This document shows positions 1-10,231 of a stretch of 64,000 bases of DNA, piece after piece; position 1 is the stretch's first letter, and every line of letters starts with the position of its first letter. The translations under genes and the position numbers were made by a program. Origin of the DNA: Meandrina meandrites (Eukaryota; Cnidaria; Anthozoa; Scleractinia; Meandrinidae); contig OY855913.1 of NCBI GenBank assembly GCA_963693305.1, positions 12,953,701 through 13,017,700 on the forward strand, written 5' to 3'. The notes under the pieces were generated by a model. It had not been told where the DNA came from and did not search any database. It worked only from the letters and a program-made list of their open reading frames with translations.

Positions 1-103
1 CGCTCCCCGAGCTCAGATCATGAGAAAATCAATTTTTACGGCCGAATCGCAATTTTCATGAAATTGGGTGCTTACCGCCCAAATCGGTGCAAGAGCCGTC
101 CCG

Positions 104-198
104 GAGCTCAGATCATGAGAAAATCAATTTTTGCGGCCGAATCGCAATTTTCATGAAATTGGGTGCTCACGGCCCAAATCGAGTCACAAGCGCTCCCC
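104..198 (+). repeat. Representative monomer, linker type B
   Basis: This copy has the same body as type A but ends in AGTCACAAGCGCTCCCC at unit positions 79-95. That differs from type A at 8 of 17 positions (79, 80, 81, 84, 85, 89, 90 and 95) with no length change. This copy also carries GCGG rather than ACGG at 30-33. Type B linkers occur throughout the window, usually singly or in pairs among type A units. Apart from the GACGC and CCCCG subtypes of A, intermediates between the two forms are rare, so these look like two founding monomer lineages or two conserved alternative sites. Confidence 0.93.
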
Positions 199-207
199 GA
201 GCTCAGA

Positions 208-251
208 TCATGAGAAAATCAATTTTTACGGCCGAATCGCAATTTTCATGA
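208..251. repeat. Imperfect inverted repeat inside the monomer (example copy)
   Basis: TCATGAGAAAAT on the left faces AATTTTCATGA on the right, both ending in the palindrome TCATGA. With a 2-nt bulge in the left arm they could form a stem of about ten base pairs around a loop of about 20 nt that itself contains the palindrome CGGCCG. The element recurs in almost every unit. Single-stranded or cruciform folding is possible but not shown; the A/T-rich arms may matter only for DNA bending. Confidence 0.55.
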
Positions 252-283
252 AATTGGGTGCTCACGGCCCAAATCGGCGCAAG
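208..283 (+). repeat. Internal ~38-bp degenerate duplication inside the monomer (example copy)
   Basis: Unit positions 10-47 and 48-85 can be aligned. Both halves begin TCATGA; both have ACGGCC 18-20 bases later, then AATC and then GCAA. The spacing between matching landmarks is 36-38 bp. The remaining ~19 bp, AGCCGTCCCGGAGCTCAGA across the unit join, has no obvious partner. This suggests the 95-bp unit arose from two copies of a shorter ancestral repeat plus an extra piece. The similarity is short and could partly be chance. Confidence 0.5.
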
Positions 284-3215
284 AGCCGTCCCGGAGCTCA
301 GGTCATGAGAAAATCAATTTTTAAGGCCGAATCGCAATTTTCATGAAATTGGGTGCTCACGGCCCAAATCGGCGCAAGAGCCGTCCCCGAGCTCAGATCA
401 TCAGAAAATCAATTTTTACGGCCGAATCGCAATTTTCATGAAATTGGGTGCTCACGGCCCAAATCGGCGCAAGAGCCGTCCCGGAGCTCAGATCATGAGA
501 AAATCAATTTTTAAGGCCGAATCGCAATTTTCATGAAATTGGGTGCTCACGGCCCAAATCGACGCAAGAGCCGTCCCCGAGCTCAGATCATGAGAAAATC
601 AATTTTTACGGCCGAATCGCAATTTTCATGAAATTGGGTGCTCACGGCCCAAATCGGCGCAAGAGCCGTCCCGGAGCTCAGATCATGAGAAAATCAATTT
701 TTAAGGCCGAATCGCAATTTTCATGAAATTGGGTGCTCACGGCCCAAATCGACGCAAGAGCCGTCCCCGAGCTCAGATCATGAGAAAATCAATTTTTACG
801 GCCGAATCGCAAATTTCATGAAATTGGGTGCTCACGGCCCAAATCGGTGCAAGAGCCGTCCCGGAGCTCAGATCATGAGAAAATCAATTTTTACGGCCGA
901 ATCGCAATTTTCATGAAATTGGGTGCTCACGGCCCAAATCGGTGCAAGAGCCGTCCCGGAGCTCAGATCATGAGAAAATCAATTTTTGCAGCCGAATCGC
1001 AATTTTCATGAAATTGGGTGCTCACGGCCCAAATCGGTGCAAGAGCCGTCCCGGAGCTCAGATCATGAGAAAATCAATTTTTGCAGCCGAATCGCAATTT
1101 TCATGAAATTGGGTGCTCACGGCCCAAATCGAGTCACAAGCGCTCCCCGAGCTCAGATCATGAGAAAATCAATTTTTACGGCCGAATCGCAATTTTCATG
1201 AAATTGGGTGCTTACCGCCCAAATCGGTGCAAGAGCCGTCCCGGAGCTCAGATCATGAGAAAATCAATTTTTGCGGCCGAATCGCAATTTTCATGAAATT
1301 GGGTGCTCACGGCCCAAATCGAGTCACAAGCGCTCCCCGAGCTCAGATCATGAGAAAATCAATTTTTACGGCCGAATCGCAATTTTCATGAAATTGGGTG
1401 CTCACGGCCCAAATCGGCGCAAGAGCCGTCCCGGAGCTCAGGTCATGAGAAAATCAATTTTTAAGGCCGAATCGCAATTTTCATGAAATTGGGTGCTCAC
1501 GGCCCAAATCGGCGCAAGAGCCGTCCCCGAGCTCAGATCATCAGAAAATCAATTTTTACGGCCGAATCGCAATTTTCATGAAATTGGGTGCTCACGGCCC
1601 AAATCGGCGCAAGAGCCGTCCCGGAGCTCAGATCATGAGAAAATCAATTTTTAAGGCCGAATCGCAATTTTCATGAAATTGGGTGCTCACGGCCCAAATC
1701 GACGCAAGAGCCGTCCCCGAGCTCAGATCATGAGAAAATCAATTTTTACGGCCGAATCGCAATTTTCATGAAATTGGGTGCTCACGGCCCAAATCGGCGC
1801 AAGAGCCGTCCCGGAGCTCAGATCATGAGAAAATCAATTTTTAAGGCCGAATCGCAATTTTCATGAAATTGGGTGCTCACGGCCCAAATCGACGCAAGAG
1901 CCGTCCCCGAGCTCAGATCATGAGAAAATCAATTTTTACGGCCGAATCGCAAATTTCATGAAATTGGGTGCTCACGGCCCAAATCGGTGCAAGAGCCGTC
2001 CCGGAGCTCAGATCATGAGAAAATCAATTTTTACGGCCGAATCGCAATTTTCATGAAATTGGGTGCTCACGGCCCAAATCGGTGCAAGAGCCGTCCCGGA
2101 GCTCAGATCATGAGAAAATCAATTTTTGCAGCCGAATCGCAATTTTCATGAAATTGGGTGCTCACGGCCCAAATCGGCGCAAGAGCCGTCCCGGAGCTCA
2201 GATCATGAGAAAATCAATTTTTACGGCCGAATCGCAATTTTCATGAAATTGGGTGCTCACGGCCCAAATCGGTGCAAGAGCCGTCCCGGAGCTCAGATCA
2301 TGAGAAAATCAATTTTTGCAGCCGAATCGCAATTTTCATGAAATTGGGTGCTCACGGCCCAAATCGAGTCACAAGCGCTCCCCGAGCTCAGATCATGAGA
2401 AAATCAATTTTTACGGCCGAATCGCAATTTTCATGAAATTGGGTGCTTACCGCCCAAATCGGTGCAAGAGCCGTCCCGGAGCTCAGATCATGAGAAAATC
2501 AATTTTTGCGGCCGAATCGCAATTTTCATGAAATTGGGTGCTCACGGCCCAAATCGAGTCACAAGCGCTCCCCGAGCTCAGATCATGAGAAAATCAATTT
2601 TTACGGCCGAATCGCAATTTTCATGAAATTGGGTGCTCACGGCCCAAATCGGCGCAAGAGCCGTCCCGGAGCTCAGGTCATGAGAAAATCAATTTTTAAG
2701 GCCGAATCGCAATTTTCATGAAATTGGGTGCTCACGGCCCAAATCGGCGCAAGAGCCGTCCCCGAGCTCAGATCATCAGAAAATCAATTTTTACGGCCGA
2801 ATCGCAATTTTCATGAAATTGGGTGCTCACGGCCCAAATCGGCGCAAGAGCCGTCCCGGAGCTCAGATCATGAGAAAATCAATTTTTAAGGCCGAATCGC
2901 AATTTTCATGAAATTGGGTGCTCACGGCCCAAATCGACGCAAGAGCCGTCCCCGAGCTCAGATCATGAGAAAATCAATTTTTACGGCCGAATCGCAATTT
3001 TCATGAAATTGGGTGCTCACGGCCCAAATCGGCGCAAGAGCCGTCCCGGAGCTCAGATCATGAGAAAATCAATTTTTAAGGCCGAATCGCAATTTTCATG
3101 AAATTGGGTGCTCACGGCCCAAATCGACGCAAGAGCCGTCCCCGAGCTCAGATCATGAGAAAATCAATTTTTACGGCCGAATCGCAAATTTCATGAAATT
3201 GGGTGCTCACGGCCC

Positions 3216-5714
3216 AAATCGAGTCACAAGCGCTCCCCGAGCTCAGATCATGAGAAAATCAATTTTAACGGCCGAATCGCAATTTTCATGAAATTGGGTG
3301 TTCACGGCCCAAATCGGCGCAAGAGCCGTCCCGGAGCTCAGATCATGAGAAAATCAATTTTTACGGCCGAATCGCAATTTTCATGAAATTGGGTGTTCAC
3401 GGCCCAAATCGGCGCAAGAGCCGTCCCGGAGCTCAGATCATGAGAAAATCAATTTTTGCGGCCGAATCGCAATTTTCATGAAATTGGGTGCTCACGGCCC
3501 AAATCGAGTCACAAGCGCTCCCCGAGCTCAGATCATGAGAAAATCAATTTTTACGGCCGAATCGCAATTTTCATGAAATTGGGTGCTCACGGCCCAAATC
3601 GACGCAAGAGCCGTCCCCGAGCTCAGATCATGAGAAAATCAATTTTTACGGCCGAATCGCAATTTTCATGAAATTGGGTGCTCACGGCCCAAATCGGCGC
3701 AAGAGCCGTCCCCGAGCTCAGATCATGAGAAAATCAATTTTTACGGCCGAATCGCAATTTTCATGAAATTGGGTGCTCACGGCCCAAATCGGCGCAAGAG
3801 CCGTCCCGGAGCTCAGATCATGAGAAAATCAATTTTTAAGGCCGAATCGCAATTTTCATGAAATTGGGTGCTCACGGCCCAAATCGACGCAAGAGCCGTC
3901 CCCGAGCTCAGATCATGAGAAAATCAATTTTTACGGCCGAATCGCAATTTTCATGAAATTGGGTGCTCACGGCCCAAATCGGCGCAAGAGCCGTCCCGGA
4001 GCTCAAATCATGAGAAAATCAATTTTTAAGGCCGAATCGCAATTTTCATGAAATTGGGTGCTCACGGCCCAAATCGAGTCACAAGCGCTCCCCGAGCTCA
4101 GATCATGAGAAAATCAATTTTTACGGCCGAATCGCAATTTTCATGAAATTGGGTGCTCACCGCCCAAATCGAGTCACAAGCGCTCCCCGAGCTCAGATCA
4201 TGAGAAAATCAATTTTTACGGCCGAATCGCAATTTTCATGAAATTGGGTGCTCACGGCCCAAATCGGCGCAAGAGCCGTCCCCAAGCTCAGATCATGAGA
4301 AAATCAATTTTTACTGCCGAATCGCAATTTTCATGAAATTGGGTGCTCACGGCCCAAATCGGCGCAAGAGCCGTCCCCGAGCTCAGATCATAAGAAAATC
4401 AATTTTTACGGCCGAATCGCAATTTTCATGAAATTGGGTGCTCACGGCCCAAATCGGTGCAAGAGCCGTCCCGGAGCTCAGATCATGAGAAAATCAATTT
4501 TTGCGGCCGAATCGCAATTTTCATGAAATTGGGTGCTCACGGCCCAAATCGAGTCACAAGCGCTCCCCGAGCTCAGATCATGAGAAAATCAATTTTTACG
4601 GCCGAATCGCAATTTTCATGAAATTGGGTGCTCACGGCCCAAATCGGCCCAAGAGCCGTCCCGGAGCTCAGATCATGAGAAAATCAATTTTTACTGCCGA
4701 ATCGCAATTTTCATGAAATTGGGTGCTCACCGCCCAAATCGAGTCACAAGCGCTCCCCGAGCTCAGATCATGAGAAAATCAATTTTTCGGCCGAATCGCA
4801 ATTTTCATGAAATTGGGTGCTCACGGCGCAAATCGGCGCAAGAGCCGTCCCGGAGCTCAGATCATGAGAAAATCAATTTTTGCGGCCGCATCGCAATTGT
4901 CATGAAATTGGGTGCTCACGGCAAAAATTGACTCGAAGGCGCTCCCCAGCTCAGATCATGAGCAAATCAATTTTTACGGCCGAATCGCAATTTTCATGAA
5001 ATTGGTTGCTCACGGCCCAAATCGGTGCAAGAGCCGTCCCGGAGCTCAGATCATGAGAAAATCAATTTTTGCAGCCGAATCGCAATTTTCATGAAATTGG
5101 GTGCTCACGGCCCAAATCGGCGCAAGAGCCGTCCCGGAGCTCAGATCATGAGAAAATCAATTTTTACGGCCGAATCGCAATTTTCATGAAATTGGGTGCT
5201 CACGGCCCAAATCGGTGCAAGAGCCGTCCCGGAGCTCAGATCATGAGAAAATCAATTTTTGCAGCCGAATCGCAATTTTCATGAAATTGGGTGCTCACGG
5301 CCCAAATCGAGTCACAAGCGCTCCCCGAGCTCAGATCATGAGAAAATCAATTTTTACGGCCGAATCGCAATTTTCATGAAATTGGGTGCTCACGGCCCAA
5401 ATCGAGTCACAAGCGCTCCCCGAGCTCAGATCATGAGAAAATCAATTTTTACGGCCGAATCGCAATTTTCATGAAATTGGGTGCTCACGGCCCAAATCGA
5501 CGCAAGAGCCGTCCCCGAGCTCAGATCATGAGAAAATCAATTTTTACGGCCGAATCGCAATTTTCATGAAATTGGGTGTTCACGGCCCAAATCGGCGCAA
5601 GAGCCGTCCCGGAGCTCAGATCATGAGAAAATCAATTTTTGCGGCCGAATCGCAATTTTCATGAAATTGGGTGCTCACGGCCCAAATCGAGTCACAAGCG
5701 CTCCCCGAGCTCAG
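3216..5714 (+). repeat. Bridge segment with the first NotI-marked cassette
   Basis: This stretch links block 1 to the 5-kb super-repeat. It opens with the AATTTTAACGG variant at 3261, which recurs near 20541 and 62911. The run from about 3410 to 4500 is copied again at 5593-6683 (shift 2183, 23 units less 2 bp) and, at a further 1140 bp, from 6733. The cassette at 4783-5010 is the earliest copy in the window, and its left neighbour (ACTG, then a CCGCCC/type B unit) differs from that of the other six. I see only satellite here. Confidence 0.8.
4783..5010 (+). repeat. NotI-marked variant cassette, copy 1
   Basis: The most diverged monomers of the left half of the window. It starts with TTTTTCGG (one A missing), then CACGGCGCAAATC, a NotI site GCGGCCGC at 4882-4889, AATTGTCATG, GGCAAAAATTGACTCGAAGG, CCCCAGCTC (one G missing), GAGCAAATC and finally ATTGGTTGCTCAC. 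The two 1-bp losses make this stretch 2 bp short of register. Confidence 0.92.
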
Positions 5715-7800
5715 ATCATGAGAAAATCAATTTTTACGGCCGAATCGCAATTTTCATGAAATTGGGTGCTCACGGCCCAAATCGACGCAAGAGCCGTCCC
5801 CGAGCTCAGATCATGAGAAAATCAATTTTTACGGCCGAATCGCAATTTTCATGAAATTGGGTGCTCACGGCCCAAATCGGCGCAAGAGCCGTCCCCGAGC
5901 TCAGATCATGAGAAAATCAATTTTTACGGCCGAATCGCAATTTTCATGAAATTGGGTGCTCACGGCCCAAATCGGCGCAAGAGCCGTCCCGGAGCTCAGA
6001 TCATGAGAAAATCAATTTTTAAGGCCGAATCGCAATTTTCATGAAATTGGGTGCTCACGGCCCAAATCGACGCAAGAGCCGTCCCCGAGCTCAGATCATG
6101 AGAAAATCAATTTTTACGGCCGAATCGCAATTTTCATGAAATTGGGTGCTCACGGCCCAAATCGGCGCAAGAGCCGTCCCGGAGCTCAGATCATGAGAAA
6201 ATCAATTTTTAAGGCCGAATCGCAATTTTCATGAAATTGGGTGCTCACGGCCCAAATCGAGTCACAAGCGCTCCCCGAGCTCAGATCATGAGAAAATCAA
6301 TTTTTACGGCCGAATCGCAATTTTCATGAAATTGGGTGCTCACCGCCCAAATCGAGTCACAAGCGCTCCCCGAGCTCAGATCATGAGAAAATCAATTTTT
6401 ACGGCCGAATCGCAATTTTCATGAAATTGGGTGCTCACGGCCCAAATCGGCGCAAGAGCCGTCCCCAAGCTCAGATCATGAGAAAATCAATTTTTACTGC
6501 CGAATCGCAATTTTCATGAAATTGGGTGCTCACGGCCCAAATCGGCGCAAGAGCCGTCCCCGAGCTCAGATCATAAGAAAATCAATTTTTACGGCCGAAT
6601 CGCAATTTTCATGAAATTGGGTGCTCACGGCCCAAATCGGTGCAAGAGCCGTCCCGGAGCTCAGATCATGAGAAAATCAATTTTTACGGCCGAATCGCAA
6701 TTTTCATGAAATTGGGTGTTCACGGCCCAAATCGGCGCAAGAGCCGTCCCGGAGCTCAGATCATGAGAAAATCAATTTTTGCGGCCGAATCGCAATTTTC
6801 ATGAAATTGGGTGCTCACGGCCCAAATCGAGTCACAAGCGCTCCCCGAGCTCAGATCATGAGAAAATCAATTTTTACGGCCGAATCGCAATTTTCATGAA
6901 ATTGGGTGCTCACGGCCCAAATCGACGCAAGAGCCGTCCCCGAGCTCAGATCATGAGAAAATCAATTTTTACGGCCGAATCGCAATTTTCATGAAATTGG
7001 GTGCTCACGGCCCAAATCGGCGCAAGAGCCGTCCCCGAGCTCAGATCATGAGAAAATCAATTTTTACGGCCGAATCGCAATTTTCATGAAATTGGGTGCT
7101 CACGGCCCAAATCGGCGCAAGAGCCGTCCCGGAGCTCAGATCATGAGAAAATCAATTTTTAAGGCCGAATCGCAATTTTCATGAAATTGGGTGCTCACGG
7201 CCCAAATCGACGCAAGAGCCGTCCCCGAGCTCAGATCATGAGAAAATCAATTTTTACGGCCGAATCGCAATTTTCATGAAATTGGGTGCTCACGGCCCAA
7301 ATCGGCGCAAGAGCCGTCCCGGAGCTCAGATCATGAGAAAATCAATTTTTAAGGCCGAATCGCAATTTTCATGAAATTGGGTGCTCACGGCCCAAATCGA
7401 GTCACAAGCGCTCCCCGAGCTCAGATCATGAGAAAATCAATTTTTACGGCCGAATCGCAATTTTCATGAAATTGGGTGCTCACCGCCCAAATCGAGTCAC
7501 AAGCGCTCCCCGAGCTCAGATCATGAGAAAATCAATTTTTACGGCCGAATCGCAATTTTCATGAAATTGGGTGCTCACGGCCCAAATCGGCGCAAGAGCC
7601 GTCCCCAAGCTCAGATCATGAGAAAATCAATTTTTACTGCCGAATCGCAATTTTCATGAAATTGGGTGCTCACGGCCCAAATCGGCGCAAGAGCCGTCCC
7701 CGAGCTCAGATCATAAGAAAATCAATTTTTACGGCCGAATCGCAATTTTCATGAAATTGGGTGCTCACGGCCCAAATCGGTGCAAGAGCCGTCCCGGAGC
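5593..7800 (+). repeat. Local 12-monomer tandem duplication (1140 bp)
   Basis: The segment starting near 5593 is repeated from 6733, 1140 bp later. The series is GTTCAC variant, GCGG, type B, GACGC, alternating AAGG and ACGG, CCGCCC, CCCCAAG with ACTG, then ATAAGAAAATC. The copies agree to about 6683, after which the second copy lacks the GTTCAC monomer and goes straight to GCGG at 7826. The same 1140-versus-1045 step explains the length difference between the two sub-units of the surrounding super-repeat. Confidence 0.8.
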
Positions 7801-8010
7801 TCAGATCATGAGAAAATCAATTTTTGCGGCCGAATCGCAATTTTCATGAAATTGGGTGCTCACGGCCCAAATCGAGTCACAAGCGCTCCCCGAGCTCAGA
7901 TCATGAGAAAATCAATTTTTACGGCCGAATCGCAATTTTCATGAAATTGGGTGCTCACGGCCCAAATCGGCCCAAGAGCCGTCCCGGAGCTCAGATCATG
8001 AGAAAATCAA

Positions 8011-8238
8011 TTTTTCGGCCGAATCGCAATTTTCATGAAATTGGGTGCTCACGGCGCAAATCGGCGCAAGAGCCGTCCCGGAGCTCAGATCATGAGAAAA
8101 TCAATTTTTGCGGCCGCATCGCAATTGTCATGAAATTGGGTGCTCACGGCAAAAATTGACTCGAAGGCGCTCCCCAGCTCAGATCATGAGCAAATCAATT
8201 TTTACGGCCGAATCGCAATTTTCATGAAATTGGTTGCT
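8011..8238 (+). repeat. NotI-marked variant cassette, copy 2
   Basis: Carries the same diagnostic variants as copy 1, with the NotI site at 8110-8117, 3228 bp downstream. It is preceded by a GGCCCAAGAG monomer, the context shared by copies 2 to 7. Confidence 0.92.
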
Positions 8239-10003
8239 CACGGCCCAAATCGGTGCAAGAGCCGTCCCGGAGCTCAGATCATGAGAAAATCAATTTTTGC
8301 AGCCGAATCGCAATTTTCATGAAATTGGGTGCTCACGGCCCAAATCGGCGCAAGAGCCGTCCCGGAGCTCAGATCATGAGAAAATCAATTTTTACGGCCG
8401 AATCGCAATTTTCATGAAATTGGGTGCTCACGGCCCAAATCGGTGCAAGAGCCGTCCCGGAGCTCAGATCATGAGAAAATCAATTTTTGCGGCCGAATCG
8501 CAATTTTCATGAAATTGGGTGCTCACGGCCCAAATCGAGTCACAAGCGCTCCCCGAGCTCAGATCATGAGAAAATCAATTTTTACGGCCGAATCGCAATT
8601 TTCATGAAATTGGGTGCTCACGGCCCAAATCGAGTCACAAGCGCTCCCCGAGCTCAGATCATGAGAAAATCAATTTTTACGGCCGAATCGCAATTTTCAT
8701 GAAATTGGGTGCTCACGGCCCAAATCGGCGCAAGAGCCGTCCCGGAGCTCAGATCATGAGAAAATCAATTTTTACGGCCGAATCGCAATTTTCATGAAAT
8801 TGGGTGCTCACGGCCCAAATCGACGCAAGAGCCGTCCCCGAGCTCAGATCATGAGAAAATCAATTTTTACGGCCGAATCGCAATTTTCATGAAATTGGGT
8901 GCTCACGGCCCAAATCGGCGCAAGAGCCGTCCCCGAGCTCAGATCATGAGAAAATCAATTTTTACGGCCGAATCGCAATTTTCATGAAATTGGGTGCTCA
9001 CGGCCCAAATCGGCGCAAGAGCCGTCCCGGAGCTCAGATCATGAGAAAATCAATTTTTAAGGCCGAATCGCAATTTTCATGAAATTGGGTGCTCACGGCC
9101 CAAATCGACGCAAGAGCCGTCCCCGAGCTCAGATCATGAGAAAATCAATTTTTACGGCCGAATCGCAATTTTCATGAAATTGGGTGCTCACGGCCCAAAT
9201 CGGCGCAAGAGCCGTCCCGGAGCTCAGATCATGAGAAAATCAATTTTTAAGGCCGAATCGCAATTTTCATGAAATTGGGTGCTCACGGCCCAAATCGAGT
9301 CACAAGCGCTCCCCGAGCTCAGATCATGAGAAAATCAATTTTTACGGCCGAATCGCAATTTTCATGAAATTGGGTGCTCACCGCCCAAATCGAGTCACAA
9401 GCGCTCCCCGAGCTCAGATCATGAGAAAATCAATTTTTACGGCCGAATCGCAATTTTCATGAAATTGGGTGCTCACGGCCCAAATCGGCGCAAGAGCCGT
9501 CCCCAAGCTCAGATCATGAGAAAATCAATTTTTACTGCCGAATCGCAATTTTCATGAAATTGGGTGCTCACGGCCCAAATCGGCGCAAGAGCCGTCCCCG
9601 AGCTCAGATCATAAGAAAATCAATTTTTACGGCCGAATCGCAATTTTCATGAAATTGGGTGCTCACGGCCCAAATCGGTGCAAGAGCCGTCCCGGAGCTC
9701 AGATCATGAGAAAATCAATTTTTACGGCCGAATCGCAATTTTCATGAAATTGGGTGTTCACGGCCCAAATCGGCGCAAGAGCCGTCCCGGAGCTCAGATC
9801 ATGAGAAAATCAATTTTTGCGGCCGAATCGCAATTTTCATGAAATTGGGTGCTCACGGCCCAAATCGAGTCACAAGCGCTCCCCGAGCTCAGATCATGAG
9901 AAAATCAATTTTTACGGCCGAATCGCAATTTTCATGAAATTGGGTGCTCACGGCCCAAATCGGCCCAAGAGCCGTCCCGGAGCTCAGATCATGAGAAAAT
10001 CAA

Positions 10004-10231
10004 TTTTTCGGCCGAATCGCAATTTTCATGAAATTGGGTGCTCACGGCGCAAATCGGCGCAAGAGCCGTCCCGGAGCTCAGATCATGAGAAAATCAATTT
10101 TTGCGGCCGCATCGCAATTGTCATGAAATTGGGTGCTCACGGCAAAAATTGACTCGAAGGCGCTCCCCAGCTCAGATCATGAGCAAATCAATTTTTACGG
10201 CCGAATCGCAATTTTCATGAAATTGGTTGCT
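10004..10231 (+). repeat. NotI-marked variant cassette, copy 3
   Basis: NotI site at 10103-10110, 1993 bp after copy 2. This is the short sub-unit of the 5031-bp super-repeat. Confidence 0.92.

Larger units (their letters stand above)
199..293 (+). repeat. Representative monomer, linker type A
   Basis: This copy matches the commonest form of the 95-bp unit. In order it holds: SacI site at 1-6; TCATGA at 10-15; an A/T-rich run at 17-29; ACGGCCG at 30-36, containing an EagI site; GCAATTTTCATGAAATTGGG at 42-61; GCTCACGGCCCAAATCGG at 62-79; and the type A linker GCGCAAGAGCCGTCCCG at 79-95. Common variants are GGTGC for GGCGC, GACGC for GGCGC, and CCCCGAG for CCCGGAG at the join to the next unit. 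The unit length is not divisible by three, so any reading frame shifts from one monomer to the next. Confidence 0.95.
1..3215 (+). repeat. HOR block 1: 12/13-monomer repeat, three copies
   Basis: Bases 1-1037 reappear at 1141-2177 (shift 1140, 12 units) with no difference I could see. The second and third copies are offset by 1235 bp (13 units): for example the AGGTCATGAG variant lies at 300, 1440 and 2675. The extra unit in copy two is a GGCGC/ACGG monomer inserted near 2178-2272, between two GCAG monomers. Within each copy, units with ACGG at 30-33 largely alternate with units carrying GCGG, AAGG or GCAG. The third copy stops near 3210, after a monomer with AAATTTCATG, where a type B unit replaces the expected GGTGC unit. 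Confidence 0.88.

Noticed and set aside
208..251. Rho-independent terminator in each monomer
   Set aside because: The dyad is A/T-rich, bulged and has a long loop, and there is no G/C stem followed by a T run. The setting is also not bacterial.
4783..5010. Inserted mobile element at the NotI cassette
   Set aside because: The cassette aligns with ordinary monomers over its whole length with substitutions and two 1-bp deletions. There are no terminal repeats, no target duplication and no added length.
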